Positions 1 through 10,567 of a stretch of DNA of 64,000 nucleotides are shown one piece after another. This DNA comes from Zygnema cylindricum (lineage: Eukaryota > Streptophyta > Zygnematophyceae > Zygnematales > Zygnemataceae): positions 51,518 to 115,517 of the forward strand of contig JBBHKE010001950.1 of assembly GCA_037447655.1 (NCBI GenBank), read 5' to 3'. The notes under the pieces were generated by a model, which did no database searches, was not told the origin of the DNA, and saw only the letters and a program-made list of their open reading frames with translations. The position numbers and the translations under genes were made by a program. How positions within the stretch are numbered: the stretch's first letter is position 1; each line of letters opens with the position of its first letter.

Positions 1-445
1 ATACCTTCTGACATGTAGAGACATGCAATATCCATATTTTTTAGTTTTTTTTGGGCAATTAAATACACGCACAAGATCATCGTTAAATTGACATCACAAA
101 ACTGCACCATTTGGCAATAATTTTCCGCGTTTCCTTTAGCTCGCATTTATAAAAAGCGACATTTGATGTCCACAATAACATTTTTTCAAACATTACCACT
201 TTTTCTGTTGACGAGCCTACAGCAAACATTTGCTATTTATTCCCAGACACGATATATCTAACTCCTATAACACCCCAAATAAACGAAACGCAACTAACTC
301 CCCGCAGACGCAAACGAATAAACAATTGTAAAATCAAGAGTGCTATCCCAAAAGAGGTTCAAAACTGAAAGACCTGAAACATAGTCAATATTCAGATTCC
401 TTTATCTCCCAGCGTTGGTTTTACAAAACCGGGAACTTAATTGAG

Positions 446-1412
446 TTACGCATTATTTTCCCAGAATTTAAAATAGTATTTGAGTGTTGGTGTTGTAGGA
501 TTCGCTGCAGCAATAGGGTCACTCATATTGATGCCATAAAAGAAAATCTCTCCCTGGAAAAGTAGAAAGCAAAGAAAAAATCACTTATCAGAATATCAGC
601 CACATGATATATTTCTTTCCTAATTCTACTCTTTTCTTTTCTATTGCATCACAATATATTGTGCGGCTACTCATTTCTTTTCTATTGCATCACAATATAT
701 TGTGCGGAAACAAAAAAAACACAAAATTCGATGCTAGCAATGATGTAAAAATTACAAGATCCGCGACAGAAAAATAAGTGCCAACACTATGAGAGAACCA
801 ATAGTTAGTGTGGATGTGTTGTTGAACTCACAGCACTCTTATAGAGCTTGACAATGGCAAATCCATTGTTAGAACTGGAATAGGGATATAATGAAGCAGC
901 AGATGTAGAAGGAAGATCGGCTGCATCGGCAATTCCTGAAGCTCAAATCGTAAAAAAGTTTGTTTTGGGAACCTCAGGATTTTTGAAGTGGGCAGTAATG
1001 TGATCATGTCCATTGAACCAAAGTTGTGGCCTGCAGCAAGAAAAAAGAAGAAAAAAAAAAGGAGTCTATTTGGTTTTTGATACGACATTTTGTAAATTTA
1101 CATGATATGCATCAAAGTTGTAGCCAAACCAAAAGCGAAAGGAATAGAAAGAAAGTTTTGCTCTGCTAAGACGAAGCAAAAATGTGAGTTGATTATAGTG
1201 TATCTGAAACAAATATTAAAGTAAAAATTTACTAACTTCGTCTCGGGATCATTCAGAATAGGAGCAAATCGAGTGTTGAGAGGAAGAGTAGGAGCTGCGT
1301 CGGCAGGTGAGTAAAGAGGGTGATGGGACACAACAATGCTCCAATCCACTTCCAGTCGGGCACTTCTCAACACTCGAGATGCCCATTGCTCATGTCCTAA
1401 TCGGTTATTTGG
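446..1412 (-). pseudogene. Purple-acid-phosphatase-like metallophosphatase, last three exons, with in-frame TGA
   Basis: Three minus-strand segments join in phase: 1412-1237, 1030-832 and 553-446, ending in TAA at 448-446. The first carries an EQW segment followed by WSIVVSHHPLYS, matching the metal-binding HHP motif of acid phosphatases. It ends at donor GTTAGT in phase 2. The second opens after TTGCTGCAG and reads PQLWFNGHDHITAHF, containing the family's conserved NGHDH motif; it ends at donor GTGAGT. The third starts GEIFFYG and closes the protein. This family hydrolyses phosphate esters with a binuclear metal centre and is usually secreted or vacuolar. Upstream exons with the GDWG and GDNFY motifs were not found between 1412 and 3390. 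An in-frame TGA at 945-943 lies shortly after the GHDH motif and would remove about 90 residues, so the copy is either a pseudogene or truncated. Family is fairly sure, exact subfamily is not. Confidence 0.6.
628..707. repeat. Two tandem copies of a ~41-bp unit
   Basis: A unit ending CACAATATATTGTGCGG occurs twice back to back. It lies in the last intron of the phosphatase-like gene. CACAATATATTGTG is itself a perfect palindrome, so each copy can form a short hairpin. Confidence 0.8.
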
Positions 1413-1439
1413 CTGAATCATCGAAGAAAATAAGAAGAG

Positions 1440-2340
1440 GACAAATGGGAAAACACTTTTAATGTCGGCTCAACAACCCATAATCAACGACCGATTTTCA
1501 AAAAAACCAACATTGACATCAACACATTGATGTTAAAATCGACTTCAAACATTGGCATGGCCATCGACATTGAAATGACGATGCAGTTGACAGTAACATC
1601 AACTAAACAACGAAATAGACATCAATATGGTCCTCAACATCGTCATATAATCAATGTCAACATCAACATGAGCGCATTGATATGCAAGTCAAAATGGTAA
1701 AACAGCATGGGAATCTATATAAATGACAAAAATCAAATTTACATTAAGAAACCTGTTAAGTTTAAATGAAAACGAACAATTTCCTACTTACGATTCCTAG
1801 ACAACTTAAAAATAAAAGAAAATAACATACATCACAATATATTTGCATTAATATAAAAGCAAACAGTTAAAGAATGCCACACTGTGATGTCACATAACGT
1901 CGTTCGACCTCACATAAAAATCAACACTGTCAAATACGATACATTTTCAAGTGTGTTGAAATCCATGCATGCAACATTGACTTAAATCCTGATGACATAT
2001 TCTTAACTAAGTTCCACGTCCACCGTCTGACAGAAAAGACAAATAAAGGTGAATCATTTTCTCAAGGTCTTCACAATTTAGAAAATTAGGGTTACCGGGG
2101 AAGGGCTAATTGAGTAATGTCATACAATTGTCAGAAATAGGATGAATTTCCAGTAGGGGAAAACTGAGGCTGTCTACAAAATCCGTTCTTTTCCGTACCG
2201 TGCCGCATTGTTTTTGTTTGAAAAACAGCATTAAAGAAGATCCTGCCAAGACTCTCCAAAGATCCGGGCGCGAGTAATGACCGTTCGATCATAATCTGGC
2301 CCCTCGTCCCGAAGCTACATTAACGCGCCATCCGGTAGAC
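1440..2340. other. Non-coding; degenerate GACATC/ACATCA array then unique AT-rich DNA
   Basis: From about 1500 to 1680 the words ACATCA, GACATC and ACATTG recur as a degenerate six-base tandem repeat. The rest up to 2340 is AT-rich with no coding region, splice-linked exon or repeat boundary that I could recognise. Confidence 0.6.
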
Positions 2341-2555
2341 CACCAATCGCTATTAGCGTTGTGTACGCTAATCCCGTCCCGCTTTTTTTTTTTTTTATTC
2401 TCAAATAGAATTATCCACACTATTTAAAAAAAAACCCTAATTCTTAATTAGAGTAATCGATTTCTTCGAAAATTTCCAAATTCCCAATTAGCGTAAACCA
2501 CGCTAATTATTCGTATACGCTAAAGAAGCTTCTACGCTAATAGCGATTGGCGGTG
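2341..2555. mobile_element. Mariner-like MITE (family F), 215 bp
   Basis: The ends are inverted repeats: CACCAATCGCTATTAGCG on the left and the complement of CGCTAATAGCGATTGGCGGTG on the right. Other copies of the family in this window are flanked by TA, which points to Tc1/mariner mobilisation; here the right flank is TA and the left flank is AC. The interior is AT-rich and non-coding with a run of T. Length agrees with the reconstructed size of the copy at 3391-5530. Confidence 0.75.
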
Positions 2556-3390
2556 TAGTGTAAATGGGCACCAAACCTACAGACGTAGATAATTTATTTT
2601 AGTGCGACGATGGACTACCACTTACATTTTCACACGTGGCAATGGCTATTTGCGTTCGGCCAAATTAGCCGCGAGTCCACTTTGATCCACCAGAACATCT
2701 TTGCCGAAAGATATGTCGTCAGTTTGTCACGCTCCTCCTGCTTTCATTGCAGCTTCGTCGTTTCCCGCGCTACAGGCTGAAAAAGCAGCCGTTAAGGGTG
2801 ATTGAGCCGTACAATGACATAGTACGCACAAAAAATGATATAGTACGAAAGTACATATTTTACGTATAAATTGGTCGGTTTATAATTTTTTTGACGATTT
2901 CCATTATATTATTGTAGGCTGAAGTTCTACCCAATCAATCGGGAACACGTATATGAAAGTTTGTTTAAGAGATTACCAGATGGCATCAAGTCATAAACAT
3001 TACAGCCAGTAATGTTGTCCGTACAATTACAGGAGCCTCCTGGTTGAACCCCTGATTACGGTAGCCAAATACAGAAGCTTCGCGCGATGATTACCTAATT
3101 AATCCAACGGTCACTGGTAGCTCCGGACATTTGGAGAATCTTGTTCGTATCTTCATTGGTGATTGTGGAGGCCAACTGGCGGACAGCTGTGACTGTTACA
3201 AAAGTTGACTGTCGAATTTAAATGTCATCCGTCGCTTATCGCCGACCAACGGAGTTGAGCGACGACGACAAAGTCGCGTTCCTCAGGCTCGGGCTCATCT
3301 GTACATTTAGTAGCTGCCCAAGATCCTGGGCAAAACAAATAAAAAATCCAACCAATAGGAGCTAAGTCAGAACGAAATACCTAGGCTGCA
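2556..3390. other. No gene seen
   Basis: Mixed-composition DNA without an open frame of note, recognisable protein motif or repeat terminus. Nothing here could be linked to the phosphatase exons to the left. Confidence 0.5.
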
Positions 3391-3649
3391 CACCGTGAAT
3401 CGCTATTAGTGTTAACATTTTTCTCGTCTCTTAAAACATCTTTTCTCAATACACACTTGTTGGATAATGGATCTGACGGTGGCGATTGAAAGGTAAGATT
3501 CTCAGCTTCAGATTGGCGGTCTCGAATTGAAGATTGGACAAGTGTGCACGGGAAAAAGATGTTTTAAGTGGCAAAAAAACTTTAACACTAAGGGTGCGTC
3601 TCCATGTGCCTAAGTAAGGGTTTTTTCTGTCGTTTTCCTGTAAAACTTA

Positions 3650-4455
3650 GGGTACTTTCGCATGTAACCGAAACTTAGTCTTGTTACTTTGTTTTTTAGC
3701 GAAGATTCTCCGTACAACTTTCAGAGCATTCGGATGTAAACCCAAATAAATTGTCACTTAAAAAAGTGACTTACATGAATTACGAAGAATTGTGACAGAT
3801 GAAGTGGTACATAAAATGAGGTGAAACTCCCACTCGCCTTCAATTTGAGGCGTTTCTCCGCACACTGTACAAATTTTGTGACTTCGTAATGTCCGTACAC
3901 CATATTGTCGACGTGTCAAAACCCTAAAATACCTTTCGCTGTCGCACAAAATTTGCGGTTTCGTTTATCGTCTTCCCAATTGCCGGCAGGTGGCCAATAT
4001 TTTTCATACGTCGTATGTGTGAAGACACGTGTTTTTGAGAGAGACGACACATGTAAAGAAATACGCGCACGCCAAACATTACGCACAGGCTGTAAACGTG
4101 CAGTGTGTTTTTTTTTTGGTACTCCGCGCACATAAATTGTTAAAAACTTTAGATACGTGCGACAATGTCTGCCTATTCGCTCACCTTATTGGACTTTATT
4201 TCAAATCACCTCGCGGGGTGATTTAATGTGAAGTTCGAACATGTGTTAAAAGGACGCGAAAGTGGGTCGAAATGCGCTAAACGACAAATTGTATCACGCT
4301 AGACGACAAACTACTGTATATAGTTTCAGGGTAACGCAACTTGTACGGTGGAAATTTCTATTTTTCGTTACGGTTGCGGATTTTATCGTTTTTTTCTAAA
4401 TAATGGAGGAAAACAACAGAAAATAACAGTAACTTTAGCACATGCGAAAATACCT
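3650..4455. mobile_element. Harbinger-like MITE (family A), 806 bp, TSD TTA
   Basis: Ends are GGGTACTTTCGCATGT on the left and the complement of ACATGCGAAAATACCT on the right, flanked by TTA at 3647-3649 and 4456-4458. Closely related copies lie at 38447-39243 and 40754-41720. The interior holds short overlapping open frames on both strands but no recognisable transposase, so the element is taken as non-autonomous. Confidence 0.75.
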
Positions 4456-4464
4456 TTAGAGCTG

Positions 4465-5114
4465 CACCGCGTAAGTTTCAACAATACAAAAAAATAGAAA
4501 AAATGAGAATTAATTTTTGCGTCATCATCGAATCTTCAAACTTCTCTTTAAAACACAGGGAAGATGTGTTTTAAAAAAAAATGTTTTCCAAAAACAAATA
4601 GGAACACGTATTCGCACATGTAAAAAAATTTACACATATTTCAAACGAATTCAAGAGACGACGAAAGGTACACTGTTCGTTAGATTTTTTCTACTTGCGT
4701 CCATCAAAGTACACAATTTGTTTTGTTTTGTCGCGTTTCGTTCAGTACGGATTTTTCCACCGCGTAAGTTTCAACAATACAAAAAAATAGAAAAATGAGA
4801 ATTATATTTTGCGTCATCATCGAATTTAAGATGTACTACATGTTGTCGTCTGATGTTTTTCGACCCACGACCACGCCAAAAAACGTCATCTTCAAACTTC
4901 TCTTTAAAACACAAGGAAGATGTGTTTTAAAAAAATATTTTCCAAAAACAAATAGGAACACGTATTCGCACATTTAAAAAAATTTACACATATTTCAAAC
5001 GAATTCAAGCGACGACGAAAGGTACATTGTTCGTTGTTTTTTGTCTTTTTGCGTCCATCAAAGAACATAATTTGTTTTGTTTTGTCGCGTTTCATTCAGT
5101 ACGGATTTTTCCAT
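4465..5114. repeat. Tandem duplication, ~295 bp and ~350 bp units
   Basis: The segment beginning CACCGCGTAAGTTTCAACA at 4465 is repeated from 4758. The first copy lacks about 55 bases present in the second, and the gap is bounded by the short direct repeat CGTCATC, which suggests deletion by slippage or recombination. Confidence 0.8.
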
Positions 5115-5639
5115 TTCAAAGATCTGAAAATTCTGATGCCATTTGATGAAATCGTGAGAAATCTCGCACAACTCGCATATCACCAACAACTCGCACACGC
5201 GGCCTCTCTCACGCAGCCTCGCATTCTCTCATTCAAACATCAATATTCCTCATCCTTCCACCAGGCATCTTTATGATGACCGGTGGGAAGCTGGAGAAAA
5301 CATTTTTTGCCTTTAAAAAATGAAAACCCACAATTATCATTGCTATACTTTTTAACCCGAACAAAGGCGGAATTCAATTAATACAATCAACACACCCTTT
5401 TAAGTAACAATTTTTTTTGTTACACATAGGGACACCTGAAATCCGGGTCCGCCGGATCTGCGCTAAAAAACAAATTAATTCCCCTAAGTTTGAAGTACAT
5501 GGAGACGTGCCCTAATAGCGATTTCCGGTGTAGTTTACAGAGCTAAAAACATTTGTTGAACTGACGAAATTTTTCTTTGATGGTACGGCAGACGACATCG
5601 CTACAGTAGTATACCGTCTAGTCATACCCAAAATTGACA

Positions 5640-6000
5640 CGTGGCGAGGCGCACGAAAATCTACCTTCTCCCTTCACTAGGCGACAACACCTCCTCTCGT
5701 TCGCGACGCGCGTACGGATGGCTCTTTCTCCCTTCCATACAACAACACTTCCTTCCCGTCGCGATGTCCCTGCGGATCTAGCTTCACTACGCGACAGAAC
5801 CTTCTCTGTCGCGATGCGCTCACGGATATAATTTATCCCTTAGACGACGCAAGAGCATCTCTTCATTGTCGCGATGTGCCTACAGGCTCAACTTCTCCCT
5901 TCGGTAAGCGAAAGCATCTAATCTACGGTCGCGATTCTCCCTACGTATCCACAGTAATTCCTCCCTTCCTTATGCGACAACACCTCCTAATGCGTCAAAG
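5640..6000. repeat. Degenerate minisatellite, unit about 65-75 bp
   Basis: About five diverged units recur, each with a CTCCCTTC or CTTCACTA block, then GCGACA or ACGACA, an ACCT(C/T)CTC block, (C/G)TCGCGATG and a (T/A)CGGAT block. An open frame crosses part of it but has no domain and is read as a shadow of the repeat. Confidence 0.65.
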
Positions 6001-6119
6001 CAATGGAAAAATCGGTGTAATTGTACCTCCGCAGATACGACAAAGCTCGGTTACCTGCTTGGAATGGGAACAACTGTCCTTGATCGTACTGTTGAGCAAA
6101 ACAATTTCATGGCTGATTT

Positions 6120-6683
6120 TCTGGACACTCTTTCCCCTTTCCCCTGTCCTCTTTTCCCTTCCCTTTCCTTTCCCCTTCCCCTTTCCCTTTCCCCTTCCTC
6201 TTCATTTTTTTCCCTCTCTCCTCTTCCCGCTTTTCCCCTCCCTCATCTTAACCCACTGCACTTTTTTTTTATTTTCCTCTCCTCACCTCTCCTATCCCTC
6301 TGGGATTCCTTGCCACTCACGCTTCAGCTTTGCCACGAGGCACTTTTTTTACTGTTCACACTTGAGCACAAAATGTAAAAAGTTTCAATTTCTACTCTTA
6401 ACCCGAGTTGCAGATGTGTTTCACTCGTGGCTCTTCAATTCTATTTTGTGATAAGACTCTGTAATAATATGCAATCCTCAAATCCTTTGTTTTGCATCAC
6501 AATTTATTATATACATTATTATGTATTCCTCACTATTAGAGGTAAGTATTCCTTTGTCATATAGGTATGTCTCCCTCCTCTACCTCCTTCCTACTCCTTT
6601 TTATTCAATACTCCTCCTATTACTCCGTCTATTTCTCTGTATCTCCCTCTCCCTCTCCCTCTCCCTCTCCCCTCTCTCCCTTT
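6120..6683. repeat. CT-rich pyrimidine region with (CCCTCT)n microsatellite
   Basis: The plus strand is strongly pyrimidine-biased, with CCCTTTCC runs around 6130-6240 and a pure CCCTCT array at about 6645-6680. The array abuts the 5' LTR of Copia-A and a matching array follows the 3' LTR at 11131, so Copia-A was inserted within one CT tract. Confidence 0.8.
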
Positions 6684-7256
6684 TGTTAAAATTTTGTGTC
6701 CAATTCCTCCTAAGAACCAGAAGTCAAAGTCAGTCAAAGTGACTTGAGAGAAGTCAACTGAAGTCATGTTAGGTTCATGTAGGTTGAGTAGACGTCAAAA
6801 TTTGTGTAGACGTCAAGCATACTTTGCGTAGACGTCAAGTTAAGCGAAACGTAATTGTTTACGTCTACTGTACGGCAAGTACAAAGTGTCGCAGATTTTG
6901 AGTAAATGTCACGTAGTGAATTACGGCCGTTGATTTTGTTTACGTAGTTCACAAGTTAGGAATTTGTTCCTTTACGTGATAAACAAGTAGCGTAGTACCT
7001 ACGTCACCTACACATATAAAATGTACTTCATGCTGTACTTCATGCTGGACATTGAAAATCAATCATCAAGTGAATGATTCTCTCCAATTTTTCCCTACTG
7101 CTATTTTTGCACTGAGTGCTTATTTTGTCGTGGAATTAATCTATCTTTTTTCTTGTTCAGTAATTAAGCTTTGCTTTCTCATATAAAGAATTGTTTTCCT
7201 TAGCTTCCTCTCTTGTAATTGGTCGATCCTATAGCCACTTCTTCAGAATCTCAACA
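6684..7256 (+). repeat. 5' LTR of Copia-A
   Basis: Starts TG, ends CA, 573 bp. It contains repeated GTAGACGTCAA words at about 6790-6840, also present in the other LTR. Near its end the triplet ATA (7231-7233) replaces an ATG found at the same place in the 3' LTR. The last bases carry an open frame that continues into gag. Confidence 0.92.
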
Positions 7257-8110
7257 TGGTATCAGAGCTTTAGGTAAAAATACAGACATCCATAAATTTA
7301 ATGGAAGAAATTATTTACTGTGGAAAGCTAAGAGTACCCGAATTCTAAAGTTTAAAAATTACTGGGGTATTGTTGCAGACACAGAACAAAAACCTACTGA
7401 AGCCCAAAAGGCAGCAAGATATGATAGAAGGGAAGAAGAGGCAGCGACATTAATTTTTCTAGCAGTGGAAGACGGTCAACTTTTACACATAGTTGAGTTG
7501 GGTAAACCTAAGGCTATGTGGGATAAACTAAGGACAGTACATAAGCGTACTAATCCGTCCAATAATATGCAATTAAAGAACAAATTGTTGGACTTTAGTA
7601 TGGAGAGTGGAGATACTATGGAAACCCATATCAATAGACTGAAAGAGCTTAAGTTACACTTAGCCGCAGTCGCCACAAAACTGAATGATGATGATTTGAC
7701 TCTCACACTGTTTAGGTCATTACCATCACAATATGCTATGGTGATCACGGCTTTGAAAAGTCAACCTACTATAGACTTTGCTGCAATATGTCAGCATTTC
7801 AAGAAGTAGTTGAAATTAAAAGAAAGGAAGAAAAAGAGTCAGATGCAGCTTATTATGCCAAAGGCAAACAGTCAGTAAAACAAACTAAGTTAGTAAGTGC
7901 TTGTGCTATATGTGGAAAAAACCAATCATCAGACTGCTAACTGTAGATTCAAAAAGAAAAGACTGAAAACTTCAAGAAAAAGATTGTTTGTTATAGTTGT
8001 GGAAAACCAAGTCATAAGTCTTCAGTTTGTCGTAGTAAAGACAAAAACAAACAAAACAAACCATCTTTTGCCATGACCATTCAAGATGAGATTAATCTTT
8101 TTCTCACACG
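7231..8110 (+). pseudogene. Copia-A gag, frameshifted
   Basis: An open frame crosses the LTR and primer site and runs to a TAG at 7807-7809. It shows the copia Gag signature: a FNGRNYLLWK segment near the start and a FRSLPSQYAM segment late. After the stop, two CX2CX4HX4C zinc knuckles can be recognised. The second, CYSCGKPSHKSSVC at 7989-8030, is intact. The first, near 7905-7945, needs one base removed from an A run to restore its His and last Cys. Gag forms the particle and binds element RNA. The first in-frame ATG after the mutated LTR start is far downstream (about 7516), so this copy would not make full-length Gag. Confidence 0.85.
7257..7268 (+). other. Primer-binding site of Copia-A (3' end of initiator tRNA-Met)
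   Basis: TGGTATCAGAGC follows the LTR directly. It is the usual plant copia site complementary to the 3' end of initiator tRNA-Met. Confidence 0.9.
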
Positions 8111-8135
8111 GTCTAATGCTTAGAAAATCAAATGA

Positions 8136-8480
8136 ATTATAGATTCTGGAGCGTCTCATCATATGTGTAATGATAAGTCCATCTTTTCTTCTCTCACAAG
8201 GTTACAAGGTCCTCGACGAATCATACTTGCAGTTGATGAGATTCTAGAAACCAGTTTAATGGGCGAGGTTAAGTTATAGTTATAATGTGATACTGGTAGC
8301 TATGAAGGGCATCAAAAAGAAATTTTATACTTACCAAGTTTAAAACATAACCTTTTTAGCGTTATGCATGCTGTGAGGAGTGGACTAAAAGTTGAATTTG
8401 AGAAAAAGAAAAACGAACGTTTTGAAATTAAGAGTGAGTGAAAGCTAATCGCTCTTCGATATCTGGAAGGGAATATTTTT
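8136..8480 (+). pseudogene. Copia-A aspartic protease region
   Basis: IIDSGASHHMC is read at about 8136-8168, the DSGA active-site motif of copia proteases. The codon before it is TGA where copia proteins normally have Trp, so TGG has probably become TGA. Further stops follow near 8275 and 8440. Confidence 0.75.
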
Positions 8481-8489
8481 ACTCTACGT

Positions 8490-9707
8490 TTGGATGATGA
8501 AGATGCACAGATGAATTTCATCAAAGAAGCACAAACTTTGGAGCTATGGCATCAACGATTTGGTCATCTGGGAGAGCAAAATCTTAAACGACTCATTGAA
8601 AAGAAGATGGTCAGACGAGTTGAGGATGTCAACGCTAAAGACAAGCTTAAGGTGTGTGAAGGATGCGCTCAAGGTAAGCAAAAAATGCTTTCTTTTCATA
8701 AAGATGATGAACCCAAAAATAGAAGGAAGTTGGAACTTATTCATTCTGACTTGAGCGGTCCTCACCCCTTAAGTCTTGCAGGTTCTAGATTTTTCATCAC
8801 GTTTACGGATGAGTGCACTAGAAAAGTATGGGTGTATTTTATGAAATCCAAAGGAGAAGCCCTTAAGAAATTGAGAGAGTTCAAAACCATGGTAAAAAAT
8901 CAGGCAAGAGAAGCAGATCCAGATTTTAAGGTCGGATAATGGGGGGGGATATACCTCCAATGCTTTTAAGGAAAACTGTAAAACTTGGGGGATACAACAA
9001 GAATTCACAGTAGCTTATAGTCCGCAGCAAAATGGAGTATCAGAAAGACTGAACTGAACTTTGGTTGAAATTGCACGTTGTTTAGTACATAATGCAAAAC
9101 TTAATCAAAACCTATGGCCTGAAGCTATCCTTACTGCAATTATTTGAAAAATCGTTCTCCTAGTACTTCTCTACAAGATATTACACCCAAAGAAGCTTGG
9201 TCAGGCTTTAGACCAAATGTTAAACATTTTAAAGTGTTTGGAAGTAAAACCTTTGTTCACATCCTAGCACAGAATAGAAAGAAATTTGACAAGAAGAGTT
9301 GGACTGGTGTCTTTGTACGTTATGACATAAATAGAAAAGCTTACAAAATTTATGACCCAGCTACGCAGAAAATTCATGTCAGTCGAGATGTGACTGTGGA
9401 TGAAGGGAAAGAGAGTAGTTTAGATGAGACAAATAATGTTGACCCTTGGTATGAAGAACCAGGGACTGTCACTTTTCCCTATAACAATCAAGAAGAATTG
9501 GAAAGTGGGTCTCCACAGACGCCAAGTACTCTAGGCAGAGAACACGAAGTGGAGCCTTCGTCATCCACACTAATTTCCATTCCAATTCAGACTTCCGTCA
9601 TCCTTAGTGGAACATCAACCTTTCAATCTTTACCAGTGGAGAAGTTACCAAAACCACAACCTTCGCAAATTACAACCTCTCGAATCCGATCCACCAGTCG
9701 AGATTGA
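8490..9707 (+). pseudogene. Copia-A integrase, frameshifted
   Basis: The HHCC zinc-binding start (WHQRFGHL, then CEGCAQGK) is at about 8545-8680. The core begins at IHSDLSGPH. The frame is lost at an eight-G run around 8940-8948, exactly at the DNGG catalytic motif. The segment with the catalytic Glu (SPQQNGVSERLN) follows in another frame and is cut by TGA where the family has Arg. The C-terminal part resumes at 9144 and ends at TGA 9705-9707. Integrase joins element cDNA to the genome; this copy is inactive. Confidence 0.85.
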
Positions 9708-10468
9708 AGGTAACCCCTCAAAAAGTCTCTAATCGAATACGTGCTAAACCAAAACTACTGATTGAAGAAACGAGAGATATGGGTTTAGCTTATTGCTTAA
9801 TGGCGGCAGAGGGGGAACCGCAAACCTTTCATGAAGCTTTGGAGAGTTCTAATTCTCAAAAATGGAAGGAGGCAATAGAATTAGAATATGAATCACTGAT
9901 CAAAAACAAAACTTGGACCTTAGTAGAACACCTAGAAGAAAAAAACATTGTGGGGTGTAAATGGGTCTTTAAGATTAAGAGGAAATCAGATGGATCAGTG
10001 GAAAGATATAAAGCGAGGTTGGTAGCTGAGGGGTATTCACATGAAAAGGGGGTTGATTGTTATGATTTGGTAATGAGAACTCTTTTAGCGCTGAGTCATT
10101 CTCGTAGCTAAATAGTGAAGTTTAATAGTCTGCGAAGTTTAATAGCCTTAGGAGCAGCGGGTATGCAGATGCATCAACTAGATATCATAAGTGCATTCTT
10201 TAATGGGGATTTAGTGGAAAAAGTCTACATGGAACATCTAGAAGGCATGATAGAACCTGGAAAAGAACTGATGGTTTGTAAACTACACAAATCCATATAC
10301 AGTCTAAAACAAAGCCCTAGGTGTTGGAAGATCAAACTTGAAACCAAAATGAGAGAAGAGGCCTTTGAGAGATGTCATGGAGACGGCGACCTCGACACAA
10401 GGAGGAGCATTACCGATTGGATTTTTCATGTGTACAAGAAGACCCATCAGTTAAAGAGAAAAAATTGA
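9704..10468 (+). pseudogene. Copia-A reverse transcriptase, truncated
   Basis: An N-terminal part (9704-10111) contains WKEAIELEYESL and GCKWVFKIKRKSDGS, standard in copia reverse transcriptases. A second part (10115-10468) contains MHQLDIISAFFNGDL with the first catalytic Asp and YSLKQSPR. There is no YVDD. The reading then passes directly into DTRRSIT, a piece of the RNase H domain, showing a deletion of well over 700 bp relative to the family. Confidence 0.85.
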
Positions 10469-10567
10469 AAAGAAAAGTTTAAAATTTGATTTTGAATCAG
10501 CTCACAGGAGTTGGTCCTATTTAGTGAGGAAAATTGATAGTATGCAGAAAATGAACCAGAGAGGGGG

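Larger units (their letters stand above)
3592..5512. mobile_element. Harbinger-like non-autonomous element (family E/D), TSD TAA
   Basis: Inverted ends are GGGTGCGTCTCCATGTGCC on the left and the complement of CATGGAGACGTGCCC on the right. The flanking three bases are TAA on both sides (3589-3591 and 5513-5515). Since the interrupted family F repeat normally reads CACTAATAGCG, the duplication is directly visible. A TAA/TTA three-base duplication is the hallmark of the PIF/Harbinger superfamily. No transposase is present. A second small element (3650-4455) is nested in it, and it contains a tandem duplication at 4465-5114. Confidence 0.78.
3391..5530. mobile_element. Family F MITE split by a nested element
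   Basis: The left end is CACCGTGAATCGCTATTAG at 3391 and the right end is CTAATAGCGATTTCCGGTG at 5530. Removing the insertion 3592-5512 and one copy of its 3-bp duplication restores a 216-bp element, the same size as the copy at 2341-2555. The right flank is TA. The element therefore came first and was later hit in its right inverted repeat. Confidence 0.8.

Noticed and set aside
5876-6451. 191-codon proline/phenylalanine-rich open frame
   Set aside because: It is produced by a pyrimidine-rich tract and minisatellite; no start context, splice-linked exon or domain.
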